From Chloracidobacterium thermophilum B (GTDB lineage: Bacteria > Acidobacteriota > Blastocatellia > Chloracidobacteriales > Chloracidobacteriaceae), in assembly GCF_000226295.1 (NCBI RefSeq), contig NC_016024.1, positions 665,501 through 729,500 on the forward strand: a stretch of DNA of 64,000 nt, written 5' to 3'. Within the stretch, counting starts at the first letter, position 1. Every line of letters begins with the position of its first letter. Position numbers and translations under genes: made by a program. The notes under the pieces were generated by a model. That model saw only the letters and a program-made list of their open reading frames with translations, ran no database searches and had not been told where the DNA came from. Shown here in pieces: positions 36,088 through 45,188 of the stretch.

Positions 36088-36459
36088 ATGATGGAAACCG
36101 ACGAGTCAAAGTTTGAAAGCATGCGGCGTGAAAACCGGTTGTCGTGCCACCTGCCCGCCGTCGTCGAAGGGCGTGACAAGAATGGTCTCAAACGGGATAC
36201 CACTGCCCGGTGTGTTTCGATCAGTCGGCGTGGCGCCTGTGTCATCACTCCGCTGGAAGTCACGGTTGGCGAGAAACTCACCCTGGCGCTGCCGAGCGTC
36301 AATGCCGAGCGCAAGGAAATGATGGTCGTCGCGTGGATTCGGGAATTTGAAGGCCAGCGGCACGTCGGTCTGGGACCGATTGACGAGGATACCTTCGTCA
36401 TTTTCAGCGATGCCGCCGTAACGGGCGGGGCCGCCGGTGAAGCTTCGGCAGCCGGTTAG
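36088..36459 (+). CDS. PilZ domain protein
   Basis: The 123-residue protein is a single PilZ-like beta barrel. It has RRENR (R13-R17, the RxxxR motif) and SISRRG (44-49) at the place of the usual (D/N)xSxxG motif, with Ser in place of the first acidic residue. AWIREFEGQRHVGLGPID follows, as in many PilZ proteins. Such domains bind cyclic di-GMP and control motility, polysaccharide or pili; the Ser change may weaken or keep binding. Start ATG 36088 (a second ATG follows immediately). The alpha/beta hydrolase gene lies 15 bp downstream. Confidence 0.8.
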   Translation: MMETDESKFESMRRENRLSCHLPAVVEGRDKNGLKRDTTARCVSISRRGACVITPLEVTVGEKLTLALPSVNAERKEMMVVAWIREFEGQRHVGLGPIDEDTFVIFSDAAVTGGAAGEASAAG

Positions 36460-36474
36460 GAGCAGCCGGCTGCC

Positions 36475-37626
36475 ATGCTGAAGCGCCTCATTCAGTCCTG
36501 GGAACTCCGGCTGTCAAAGGTGGACCGCCACCGGCGTGCTTCACCTTTTGCCTGGGGACTCGACCACCTCACCAGCCACAGCGAGCACCTGCCGGCGCCC
36601 CTGCCGGTGGCCGATTTTCCCCATCCGCCGGACTTTCTGCGCGAGTACGTCCGGCAGACCCTCGCTGCCGCAGAACGTTTTTTCACGCCGCCGCCCCTTG
36701 CACAGTGGCATCTCCATGACGGGTGGCTGACCTTTCCCAGCTCAATCCAGACCCCGGACGAACCCAACAACCTGGCGTGGGCGCGTTACTTTCCGGTTCG
36801 GGAACGGCCGGGCGCAACAACCCGCCCGCCGGTTGTGCTGGTGCTTCCCCAGTGGAATGCCGACTACGCCAGCCACGTTTCGGTCTGCCAAGGGCTGAAT
36901 GCCTTTGGCATTGCGTCCGTCCGGTTGAGTCTGCCCTACCACGGCAGCCGGCGGCCCGTGCATCAGGTACGCGCTGATTACATGGTCAGCCCCAACCTGG
37001 GGCGTACCCTCCAGGCCGTCCGGCAGGCCGTTCACGAAGTGCGGCTCGTGCTCGACTGGCTCGAAAGCCAGGGCTACCACCGCTTCGGCATCATCGGGAC
37101 GAGTATCGGCTCCTGTGTGGCGTTTCTGGCCTACGCCTTTGACCCACGCCTGCAGGTTGCGGCGTTCAACCACGTGTCGAGCTACTTTGCCGACGTGGTC
37201 TGGACCGGCATTTCCACCAGCCACGTCCGGGCCGGGTTGGAACAGCACGTCACCCGCCATGACTTGCGCGAGTACTGGCTGCCGATCAGCCCTTTCCCCT
37301 ACATTGAGCGGCTGGGCCGCCCGGAAAACCGGAGCAAAAAGACCCTGCTCATCGCGGCGCGCTATGACATGACGTTCCTGCCGCACCTGACCCGCCATGC
37401 CCTGAGCGAGTTTGAGCGCCACCGCGCGCCGTACACTTCGGCCTGGATGTACTGCGGCCACTACACCACCGGCGAAACGCCGTTCAAGTTCCACGACGGC
37501 TACCTGATGATCAACCACATGCGCAAGCATCTGAATCCGGGCGGCCATGTCGTGCGGCAGGCTCTGAAAAGCCAGCTTCCGGCAGTGCTGCGGCCACGCT
37601 CGCGGGCGCTTCGTCCGCCCGCGTAA
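36475..37626 (+). CDS. alpha/beta hydrolase (ABHD18-like)
   Basis: The 383-residue protein has the alpha/beta-hydrolase nucleophile elbow GTSIGS (IIGTSIGSCVAFLAYAFD), preceded by VVLVLPQWNADYASHVSVCQ and an LPYHGSRRP loop. The C-terminal part has AARYDMTF, an acid-containing strand, and CGHYTTGE with the likely catalytic His. The pattern resembles DUF2048/ABHD18-type proteins of unknown substrate. No signal peptide is visible. It lies 15 bp after the PilZ gene, so the two are probably co-transcribed, and about 90 bp before pstS, separated by the Pho-box-like site. Confidence 0.8.
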   Translation: MLKRLIQSWELRLSKVDRHRRASPFAWGLDHLTSHSEHLPAPLPVADFPHPPDFLREYVRQTLAAAERFFTPPPLAQWHLHDGWLTFPSSIQTPDEPNNLAWARYFPVRERPGATTRPPVVLVLPQWNADYASHVSVCQGLNAFGIASVRLSLPYHGSRRPVHQVRADYMVSPNLGRTLQAVRQAVHEVRLVLDWLESQGYHRFGIIGTSIGSCVAFLAYAFDPRLQVAAFNHVSSYFADVVWTGISTSHVRAGLEQHVTRHDLREYWLPISPFPYIERLGRPENRSKKTLLIAARYDMTFLPHLTRHALSEFERHRAPYTSAWMYCGHYTTGETPFKFHDGYLMINHMRKHLNPGGHVVRQALKSQLPAVLRPRSRALRPPA

Positions 37627-37645
37627 GCCCTTGGTTGGTCTGCGC

Positions 37646-37674
37646 CTGTTACATCCCTGAAAAAGTGCCGTAAC
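37646..37674 (+). promoter_or_regulatory. Pho-box-like triple repeat upstream of pstS
   Basis: Three 7-bp elements, CTGTTAC (37646-37652), CTGAAAA (37657-37663) and CCGTAAC (37668-37674), recur exactly every 11 bp. Seven-bp units spaced by four bp are the architecture of PhoB-binding Pho boxes (CTGTCAT-type). The site ends 45 bp before pstS. The third element matches least. Confidence 0.5.
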
Positions 37675-37719
37675 ACCCATCACACTTGCTTGGCGCATCT
37701 TCCCGGCCGAGGTGCGCCT

Positions 37720-38724
37720 ATGTGGTTTCAGTCCCTGTTGGTCGTCGGGCTGGCGCTGATGACGGTGACGGCCCCCTATTGCGCTCCGGCAGGGCGCGGT
37801 TTTCCGGTCATCCGCGTGGACGGCTCCAGCACCGTCTATCCACTGGCCGAAGCCGTCGCCGAGGAGTTCCAGCGGAACTATCCGGGCGTGCGCGTGACCA
37901 TCGGCGTCTCCGGCACAGGCGGCGGCATGAAAAAGTTTTGCCGTGGAGAAACTGACCTGGCCACGGCTTCGCGCCCCATCGCCGCGTCCGAACGTGAAGC
38001 CTGTCGCCGGGCTGGACTGGCCTACTACGAACTGCCCATCGCCATGGATGCCATCGTTGTCGTCACGCATCCCGGCAACGTCCAGGTGTCGGCCATGACG
38101 CTCGATGAGTTACGGCGCATCTGGGCCCCTGAAGCCCAGGGACGCATCCGCCGCTGGTCGCAGGTCAACCCGGCGTGGGGCGACCGCCCGCTCAACCTGT
38201 ACGGCGCCGGAACCGACTCCGGGACGTTCGATTACTTCACCGAAGTCGTCAACGGCAAGGCGCGGGCCAGTCGCGGCGACTACATGGCGTCGGAAGACGA
38301 CAACGTGCTCGTGCAGGGCATTGCCGGCGATCCCAACGCGCTGGGGTACTTTGGCTTTGACATCTACTACGAAAACCGCGACCGGCTGCGTCCCGTCCCG
38401 ATAGCGCGGGCTGCCGGCCAACCGCCCGTGACGCCGACCGTCGAGACAATCCTCTCCGGGGCGTATGCGCCGCTGGCGCGGCCGCTGTTCATCTACGTCA
38501 ACGCGCGCTCCCTGGAACGCCCGGAAGTTGCCGACTTTGTTCACTTCTGGCTCGAACACGGTGCGGCGCTGGCGGACGAGGTGCACTGTGTGCCGCTGCC
38601 GCCGGAAGCCTACGCTGCCGTCCGTCAGCATCTGGCCAACGGGCGCGTCGGCAGCGTCTTCACCAATCGCCCGGCGGTGGCGGTTTCCATTCAGGATTTG
38701 CTGACCTGGCCGGCCGCGTTGTAG
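37720..38724 (+). CDS. pstS: phosphate-binding protein PstS
   Basis: The product of about 334 residues starts at ATG 37720 with GAGGTG six nt upstream; a TTG ten codons earlier is rejected. A signal peptide ([20 protein letters not shown]) is followed by [44 protein letters not shown] and [14 protein letters not shown], the phosphate-binding loops of PstS. It is the extracytoplasmic binding protein of the high-affinity phosphate transporter encoded by the next three genes in the same direction. Regulation by phosphate starvation is suggested by the repeat just upstream. Confidence 0.93.
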   Translation: MWFQSLLVVGLALMTVTAPYCAPAGRGFPVIRVDGSSTVYPLAEAVAEEFQRNYPGVRVTIGVSGTGGGMKKFCRGETDLATASRPIAASEREACRRAGLAYYELPIAMDAIVVVTHPGNVQVSAMTLDELRRIWAPEAQGRIRRWSQVNPAWGDRPLNLYGAGTDSGTFDYFTEVVNGKARASRGDYMASEDDNVLVQGIAGDPNALGYFGFDIYYENRDRLRPVPIARAAGQPPVTPTVETILSGAYAPLARPLFIYVNARSLERPEVADFVHFWLEHGAALADEVHCVPLPPEAYAAVRQHLANGRVGSVFTNRPAVAVSIQDLLTWPAAL

Positions 38725-38747
38725 GCGGCAGCAGTGCTGAAACCGAT

Positions 38748-39653
38748 ATGCAAAAGCGACAGGGAAGCTGGCGACACTGGTGGGAAAGCGGCATCGAGTG
38801 GCTGCTGGCCGGCGCGGCCCTCGTGGCCGTGCTGACGACACTGGGCATCGCCGCTGTGCTGATTGGCGAGTCGCTGCCGTTTTTCAGGGTGGTTTCCTGG
38901 CGCAGCTTTCTCACCGACACGCAATGGACGCCGCTCTTTGCCGAGCCGCGCTTTGGCATTGGCGTTCTGCTGTCGGGCACCATCACCAGTTCCGCCGTGG
39001 CGCTGGCTGTTGCCATTCCCTGTGGCACGTGGCTGGCCCTGTATCTGTCGGAATTTGCCACGGGACGCTTCCGGGAAAGCGTCAAGCCCATCCTTGAACT
39101 GCTGGCTGGCGTGCCGACGGTGGTGTTCGGGTACTTTGCGCTCTACACCGTCACTCCGCTGCTGCAAAAGCTGTGGCCGGCGCTGCCTGGCTTCAATCTG
39201 CTCTCGGCCGGGCTGGTCATGGGCGTGATGATCGTGCCCTATGTGGCCTCGCTCAGCGAAGACGCCCTGCGGGCCGTCCCGATGAGCCTGCGCGAAGGCG
39301 CTTACGCTCTGGGTGCGACACGCCTGCAAGCGGCCTGGCAGGTGGTGCTGCCGGCGGCGTTTTCGGGCGTGGCGGCGTCGTACGTTCTGGGTGTCTCCCG
39401 CGCCATCGGCGAAACGATGATCGTGGCCATTGCGGCCGGACAGCAGCCGCGTCTGACCTTCAACCCACTCGAACCGGCGGCAACGATCACAACCTATATC
39501 GTCCAGGTCTCCAAGGGCGATGTGCCCTACGGCAGTCTGGGCTACCGGACGATTTTTGCAGCGGCGCTGGTGTTGTTCATCCTGACGCTGGTGTTCAACC
39601 TGGCGGCGGACTGGGTCCGCCGCCGACAGCGTTTTCAAGGGCGTGTCCTATGA
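38748..39653 (+). CDS. pstC: phosphate ABC transporter permease PstC
   Basis: The 301-residue integral membrane protein has six hydrophobic segments, the EAA-loop equivalent LREGAYALGATRLQAAWQVV, and RAIGETMIVAIAAG. GVPTVVFGYFAL matches the PstC pattern. It pairs with PstA to form the channel of the phosphate transporter. ATG 38748 is 23 bp after pstS, and the TGA overlaps the pstA ATG by 4 bp, so expression is coupled. Confidence 0.93.
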   Translation: MQKRQGSWRHWWESGIEWLLAGAALVAVLTTLGIAAVLIGESLPFFRVVSWRSFLTDTQWTPLFAEPRFGIGVLLSGTITSSAVALAVAIPCGTWLALYLSEFATGRFRESVKPILELLAGVPTVVFGYFALYTVTPLLQKLWPALPGFNLLSAGLVMGVMIVPYVASLSEDALRAVPMSLREGAYALGATRLQAAWQVVLPAAFSGVAASYVLGVSRAIGETMIVAIAAGQQPRLTFNPLEPAATITTYIVQVSKGDVPYGSLGYRTIFAAALVLFILTLVFNLAADWVRRRQRFQGRVL

Positions 39654-40603
39654 CCAACCCGGCGACGACCAACCCGGCGACGGCTGACCGTCTGTGTGAC
39701 CGCGCCGCGGCGCGCATCCGGTGGGCCAGGCAGCTCGAACGGGGCTTTGTGCTGGCGGCCTGGGCGTTGTTGGGCCTGCTGGCGGTGGTGTTTCTGTCCC
39801 TGTTTGCCGGTGTGCTCCAGACGGGGTGGGAGCGTTTGCAGCCGGATTTCTTTCTGACCTTTGCTTCCCGCCGGGCGGCACAGGCCGGGATTCTGGCCGC
39901 CTGGGTCGGGACGCTGGTGGTCATGGCGGTGACGGCAGCCGTAGCCATTCCGCTTGGCGTGGCGGCCGGGGTCTATCTCGAAGAGTACGCCCGCCCGGGC
40001 CGCCTCACCACGCTGATTGAAGTCAACATTGTCAATCTGGCCGGTGTGCCTTCGATTGTCTATGGCTTGCTGGCGCTGGGGCTTTTCGTCCGCCTGCTGG
40101 GTCTGGGCGCGAGCATCCTGACGGCTGGCCTGACCTTGGGGCTGCTCATCCTGCCCATTGTTGTCGTGGCCACGCGCGAGGCCATCCGCACGGTGCCCCA
40201 GTCCATCCGGGAAGCGTCCTACGCCGTCGGCGCAACCCGCTGGCAGACGGTGTGGCAGCACGTCCTGCCGGCGGCGCTTCCCGGCATTCTGACCGGCATC
40301 ATCATTGGCCTGGCGCGGGCCATCGGCGAAACCGCCCCGCTGGTGACAATCGGGGCCGTGACCTTCATTGCCTTTCTGCCACCTGCACCGTTCTCGCCCG
40401 AAGCGCCGTTTCTGTCGTTTGACTGGCTGTGGGCGCCGTTTACGGCGCTGCCGATTGTGACCTTTGACTGGACTTCCCGCCCCAATCCGGCTTTTCGCCC
40501 CAATGCGGCGGCGGCGGCGCTGGTGCTGACCTTTCTGACAGCGGTGATGAATGCCACGGCGGTCTGGCTGCGCTATCGGCTGCGCCAGCGGCAACTCTGG
40601 TAG
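39650..40603 (+). CDS. pstA: phosphate ABC transporter permease PstA
   Basis: The product of about 317 residues starts at the ATG overlapping the pstC stop (ATGA). It has six hydrophobic segments, [30 protein letters not shown] and the loop [20 protein letters not shown] with [14 protein letters not shown], typical of PstA. The N-terminus carries a short repeated NPATTNPAT stretch. It is the second channel subunit of the Pst system; pstB follows 20 bp later. Confidence 0.93.
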   Translation: MTNPATTNPATADRLCDRAAARIRWARQLERGFVLAAWALLGLLAVVFLSLFAGVLQTGWERLQPDFFLTFASRRAAQAGILAAWVGTLVVMAVTAAVAIPLGVAAGVYLEEYARPGRLTTLIEVNIVNLAGVPSIVYGLLALGLFVRLLGLGASILTAGLTLGLLILPIVVVATREAIRTVPQSIREASYAVGATRWQTVWQHVLPAALPGILTGIIIGLARAIGETAPLVTIGAVTFIAFLPPAPFSPEAPFLSFDWLWAPFTALPIVTFDWTSRPNPAFRPNAAAAALVLTFLTAVMNATAVWLRYRLRQRQLW

Positions 40604-40623
40604 CGTGGGAGGTTTTCCGGCCT

Positions 40624-41433
40624 ATGAACAACAGCGTCCAGAGACAGCCGGCCAACAGCCATGAACCATCCCACGTTCTCAAGGCCGAAGCCCGCAACCT
40701 GAGTTTCTTCTACGGAGACAAAGCTGCCCTGCGGGAGGTCAACCTGCCGGTGCACGCCCGGCGCGCAACCGCCCTCATCGGCCCTTCAGGGTGTGGCAAA
40801 AGCACCCTGCTGCGCTGCTTCAACCGGATGCATGATCTCTATCCGGGGCATCGCTACCAGGGCGAAATCCGCCTCTATCCTGACGACATCAACCTGCTCG
40901 CCCCGGAAACCGATCCCATTCTGGTGCGGTCGCGCATCGGCATGGTCTTCCAGAAGCCGAATCCCTTTCCGAAGTCGGTCTTTGAAAATGTCGCCTACGG
41001 GCTGCGCCTGCGCGGCATCCGCCAACCTGCCGAACTGGAAGCACGGGTTGAACGCGCCCTGCGGGATGCCGCCCTGTGGGATGAAGTCAAGGATCGGTTG
41101 AAGGACTCCGCCTACGCGCTTTCCGGCGGACAGCAGCAACGCCTGTGTATCGCCCGTGCGCTGGCCGTTGAGCCGGAACTGTTGCTGTTCGATGAACCGA
41201 CTTCCGCCCTGGACCCACTGGCCACGGCCAGCATCGAGGAACTGCTGCGCAACCTCAAGGTGCACGTCACCACGCTCATCGTCACCCACAACCTGCAGCA
41301 GGCGGCGCGGGTGGCCGAGTTCACCGCCTTTATGTATCTGGGTGAACTGGTCGAGTTCGGACCCACCGAAGTGCTTTTCAACGCACCATCCCAAAAACAA
41401 ACCGAGGATTACCTCGCCGGACGGTTCGGCTAG
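40624..41433 (+). CDS. pstB: phosphate ABC transporter ATP-binding protein PstB
   Basis: The 269-residue ATPase has Walker [20 protein letters not shown], the PstB-type Q-loop [19 protein letters not shown], signature LSGGQQQRL, Walker [14 protein letters not shown] and the H-loop IVTHNLQQA, ending with EDYLAGRFG. All are characteristic of PstB. It powers the PstCA channel. The usual last gene of the cluster, phoU, is not found downstream; the next gene is an M16-like protein with its own leader. Confidence 0.95.
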   Translation: MNNSVQRQPANSHEPSHVLKAEARNLSFFYGDKAALREVNLPVHARRATALIGPSGCGKSTLLRCFNRMHDLYPGHRYQGEIRLYPDDINLLAPETDPILVRSRIGMVFQKPNPFPKSVFENVAYGLRLRGIRQPAELEARVERALRDAALWDEVKDRLKDSAYALSGGQQQRLCIARALAVEPELLLFDEPTSALDPLATASIEELLRNLKVHVTTLIVTHNLQQAARVAEFTAFMYLGELVEFGPTEVLFNAPSQKQTEDYLAGRFG

Positions 41434-41585
41434 GCAACGGCTTTTTTCACTGTGCCGTCAGATGCCATTATCTCTGCTCCGATGTATCAGGCCGGCAGCA
41501 ACTTGCCGCCCGGACGCGGAACGGACTACGGTCACAGACCCGACACCAGTCCGGGGACACGCCGGACGGGTTTGGAAGGTTGCCT

Positions 41586-44327
41586 ATGTCGTACGTACGT
41601 TGTGTCTGGCTGTTGTTGCTTCTCGTCGGTTGGGCAATGGGTGAGCCGGCGGCCGGTCAGACCCGCCGCCGAACGTCTCCGCCAGTGACATCGCCAGCCC
41701 CGGCGCCGGCCAAGCCGTCCCCCATTCGCGGACTCGTGGAGCAGACCCAGCGCGGTGTGCTGACGCTGATTCGGTTCAGCAACGGGTTGCGTCTGGTCTG
41801 TGGTGAACGGTACAGCACGGAACTGGTGGCCGTTGCGGCGCGGCTTGGTTTTGGTGACGCTGACGAACCGGAGACTGCATCCGGTGTGGCGTGGGTTGTC
41901 GCGCATGGGCTGCTGGCAGAAGCCGATGCAGCCGAACTGGCCGCCATTGGCGCTACGGTTGAAACCGTCGTCGAGGCACACGGGGCCACCCTGACCATCA
42001 CCGCGCCAGCAAAGCATCTGGCAACTGCGGCCGGCGTGCTGCTGCGCGCGCTGGCACGTCTGGAGTTTTCCGAAGGGCAGCTTCAGAAAGGGCAGGTACA
42101 GGCCGCGCACCATCATCTGGAAAGTCGCCTGCATAGCGGCCATCTGTCCCGGTCGGCCTGGCTGGCGCTGGCTGCCGGACGCCAATCGGGTGTCCCCGAC
42201 ACAGAAGCCCACTTCAAAGCCATCAGCCTGGAAACGGCCCGCGCGTTTCACACGGCGCACATGTCGCCCCGCCGGACGGTGCTGGCCGTGACCGGGAACC
42301 TCAATCTGGCCGAGACGTTGCGCGTCGTCGCTGAGGTCAATGCCGGCTGGAAGCCGGAAGCCGCGGCTGCCACGCCCCGGACATTGACCGGCCGGCAGTA
42401 CCGCGCCGACCGCGGCCCTCAAAACCACACCTGGGTTCACCTGGGCTACGTCCTGCCGACTCTGCGGGATGAGGAGCGCGCAGCGTTGGACATCATCCGC
42501 GCGGCTCTGGCGCTTGGCGTGCGTTCCCGGCTCCAGGATGCCTTGATTGAAAACCGCCAGATTGCTTCTGAAATCCAGACGCACCTCGAAGCCATGCCGC
42601 AGGGCGCAACCTTCTGCGTAGGTCTCAACGTGCAGCCGGAGCGCCTTGACCGGGCCGAGGCGCTGACGCTTGAAGCCATCGAGCGGTTGCGCCGGGAGCG
42701 CCTCTCAAACGGCGAACTTCAGCGGGCGCGGGCGCAGCTTGAACTCGAACGCGCCCTGGACGGCGACCGCCTTGGCGACTGGGCGCAGCAGCTCGCCCGG
42801 GTTGAATCCACTTCCGGGTTGGTGGCCTGGCTGGATGACCTCGACCGCATCGGTGAACTTGACGCCGAGCAGGTGCGTGCCGTCGCCGCCAGGCATCTTG
42901 TCGCCTCCCGGCTGGTCGTCCACGAGTACGAAGCCGTCACCGCACCGCTGCGCACGTTCACGCCGGAAAAGTTTTTCGAGACCGTCGGGCTGCTCGTGCC
43001 GGGAACGCTGGCGGCGGACATCCCGGCCGGTGAGACAACCGATGCCCCGGAAACAGTGGTCGTGCCCAGCAAGGCTCCGCCAAAGGCGAAGGAAAGCGGG
43101 TTGCCTGTCATCCTGCCCGCCGAACCGGTACGTGAATATGCGACCCTGCGCGGCCCGCGTGTGCTCGTGCGTCCTGATCCATCCAACCCGCTGGTGTCCA
43201 TCGGGCTGTATTTTCAGGGCGGGCGCTTCATTGAAGATGAGCGGACTGCCGGGATAACCGAACTCATGCTGCGCGTCATGCGGCGCTACACGGCAAAACA
43301 GATGCCGGACGGCATCCTGGATGAACTGGAGCGCCTTGGCGGCCGCTTGCACGTTATCAACGAGCGCGATTTCTTTGGCTTTGAGCTGTGTGTGCTGGCG
43401 CGTCATGCCGAAGCCGCCCTGCGCCGGCTGGTGTCCATCGTCGAGCGGCCGGCTTTTGAGGCGGCTGGCGTCAAGACCGAGCGGGAACGGCTGCTGGCCG
43501 AGCAGAAAGCGGCCCGTCCTCTGGAGTTGGCCGTCTGGCTGGCCAGAAAGAGTCTGCTGCCGTCGCACCCCTATGGTTTCCCGGCACTGGGCGTCAACGG
43601 CACGGTACGCAGCTTTGATGAGAGCGCCGTGCAGCGGTGGTATGCCACAACTATACAGCGCCAGTTGCCGATTCTGGTCATCGTCGGCGGCACGCAAGGC
43701 TCAGCACTGGTGACGCGCGACATCACCGAGGGCTTTACGCGCCGCGAAACCGACACGTCCCTCAAGGCGCGCGTCGCGCAACCGGCGGCGTCTCCCATCG
43801 TCCAGGAAGTCACCACCGGAACGCGCGACATCGTGGCCTGCGCACTGGCGACACCGGGCGGACGGGAGGCCGACCACCGGTGGAACGTGTTGGCGGCCTG
43901 GCTGAACGACCACCTGAAGGCCAACGGTTCGGACCGGGAAGTGTTCCGGGTGCAGTTCAGCCCGGCGTTGCAGCTTGGTGAACTGCTGGTCATCGGGGAA
44001 GGTGAGCCGGAGGATGCGCCCGGAGTGACGGAGCGCATGGCACGCGCCCTGCGCGATCTTGCCAAACAGCCGCCGTCGGCCGATGCCTGGCGGCGTACGG
44101 TGCAGGAAGTGGCAACCCGTACAGCGGAGACGACGGATACCGTCCGGGGAAGAACCCGGGCCTATGCAACGGCAGTCTATCTGGGAAGTGCCGCTTCCGA
44201 GGTGGACACGGCTGCCGCTGGCATTCGCCAACTGCCCCTGCCGGAGGCTGAAACCTGGCAGGGCCTCACCATTGAGGCTGCCGGGCGCGGCCTTGTGCGC
44301 GGAACGCGGCTGGCGCGCCCAAAGTAA
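41586..44327 (+). CDS. exported M16-fold protein lacking the HxxEH zinc motif
   Basis: The protein of about 913 residues (ATG 41586, GGAAGG six nt upstream) has a signal peptide (VRCVWLLLLLVGWAMG), a Pro-rich spacer and two M16 peptidase halves. The first half reads RFSNGLRLVCGERYST and has a region with TASGVAWVVAHGLLAE where the HxxEH metal motif should be. Here that place is WVVAH (103-107), without the first His and the Glu. The second half (RGPRVLVRPDPSNPLVSIGL onwards) has no motif either, as in normal C-terminal halves. It is therefore probably a non-catalytic structural or binding member. It converges on the SirB1-like gene with a 3-bp gap. Confidence 0.82.
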   Translation: MSYVRCVWLLLLLVGWAMGEPAAGQTRRRTSPPVTSPAPAPAKPSPIRGLVEQTQRGVLTLIRFSNGLRLVCGERYSTELVAVAARLGFGDADEPETASGVAWVVAHGLLAEADAAELAAIGATVETVVEAHGATLTITAPAKHLATAAGVLLRALARLEFSEGQLQKGQVQAAHHHLESRLHSGHLSRSAWLALAAGRQSGVPDTEAHFKAISLETARAFHTAHMSPRRTVLAVTGNLNLAETLRVVAEVNAGWKPEAAAATPRTLTGRQYRADRGPQNHTWVHLGYVLPTLRDEERAALDIIRAALALGVRSRLQDALIENRQIASEIQTHLEAMPQGATFCVGLNVQPERLDRAEALTLEAIERLRRERLSNGELQRARAQLELERALDGDRLGDWAQQLARVESTSGLVAWLDDLDRIGELDAEQVRAVAARHLVASRLVVHEYEAVTAPLRTFTPEKFFETVGLLVPGTLAADIPAGETTDAPETVVVPSKAPPKAKESGLPVILPAEPVREYATLRGPRVLVRPDPSNPLVSIGLYFQGGRFIEDERTAGITELMLRVMRRYTAKQMPDGILDELERLGGRLHVINERDFFGFELCVLARHAEAALRRLVSIVERPAFEAAGVKTERERLLAEQKAARPLELAVWLARKSLLPSHPYGFPALGVNGTVRSFDESAVQRWYATTIQRQLPILVIVGGTQGSALVTRDITEGFTRRETDTSLKARVAQPAASPIVQEVTTGTRDIVACALATPGGREADHRWNVLAAWLNDHLKANGSDREVFRVQFSPALQLGELLVIGEGEPEDAPGVTERMARALRDLAKQPPSADAWRRTVQEVATRTAETTDTVRGRTRAYATAVYLGSAASEVDTAAAGIRQLPLPEAETWQGLTIEAAGRGLVRGTRLARPK

Positions 44328-44330
44328 GCC

Positions 44331-45188
44331 CTAGTTCCACCGGGCTAATTCCCGCTTGGCTTCATTGATATGGGCTTCGAGGATGCGGTGCTGGGCCTCG
44401 GACATAGTGTTTTGTTTTTGTTCTTCAAGCCAAATCACAGCCTCGCTCCAGCGTTCGAGCTGGAAGCACAGCAGCCCGATGTCGCGCCGGATGTAGGGGT
44501 CCTCCGGGCAGACGATAAACTGCATGCGGCGCGCACGTAAGGCCGTTGTCCAGTCTTTGGCTTCAAGGCCGATGCGGTAGATGTTGTTGAGCATCCGCAG
44601 GAAAATATCGGCCGGTTGGGCCACTTGCAGGTGTTCGGCGCACAGTTGTTCCTGCGGCCCGCACATCTGCTGAAGCAACTGCTGCAAGCCGTCGCTGTCC
44701 AGCCACTGGCACTGGTGGAAGGGATCGAGATAGCCGACGCCATCGGGCCCGCTGTAGCGCACGAGAAAGTGCCCCGGAAAGTTGATGCCTTCGCACCGCA
44801 GACCAAACCGGGCAGCCAGTTCGATGAAAACGACGGAAAGGGTAATGGGAATCCCCACCCGGCGGGTCAGCACGTCTTCAAGAAAGCTGTTGCGCCGGTC
44901 ATCGTAGTTTTCCGTATTGCCACGAAAACCAAGCGCCACGAAGCCTTCGGCCACGGCTTCGATGGTAAGCGGTTCGGGCTGTCCGGTTTCGTCTGCCCAC
45001 TTCCACAGGGCATCGGCCAGGGCATCGAGTTGCTTCGGAATGGTCATGATGTCCCGCTCCGGGGCCGCCACCCACGTCACGGCGGCAGCGGCCCAGGCAA
45101 GCGCCGGCTGGTGGTTATTCACGTGCCACACGATGGAAAGTTCTTCCAGCCGCTGCCTGAAGCGGCGTTCAGTAACCAGAGACATCAT
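44331..45188 (-). CDS. SirB1/transglutaminase-like protein
   Basis: The 285-residue protein has the SirB1 (transglutaminase-core 2) wording RNSFLEDVLTRRVGIPITLS, CEGINFPGHFLVRY and YLDPFHQCQWLD, followed by a helical TPR-like C-terminal third. Members resemble Sir-type regulators or papain-fold enzymes of unknown substrate; the GIP, PGHF and DPF motifs are conserved here. The ATG at 45188 overlaps the stop of the upstream gene by 4 bp (ATGA), so it is translationally coupled to a large exported protein. Confidence 0.82.
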   Translation of the reverse strand: MMSLVTERRFRQRLEELSIVWHVNNHQPALAWAAAAVTWVAAPERDIMTIPKQLDALADALWKWADETGQPEPLTIEAVAEGFVALGFRGNTENYDDRRNSFLEDVLTRRVGIPITLSVVFIELAARFGLRCEGINFPGHFLVRYSGPDGVGYLDPFHQCQWLDSDGLQQLLQQMCGPQEQLCAEHLQVAQPADIFLRMLNNIYRIGLEAKDWTTALRARRMQFIVCPEDPYIRRDIGLLCFQLERWSEAVIWLEEQKQNTMSEAQHRILEAHINEAKRELARWN

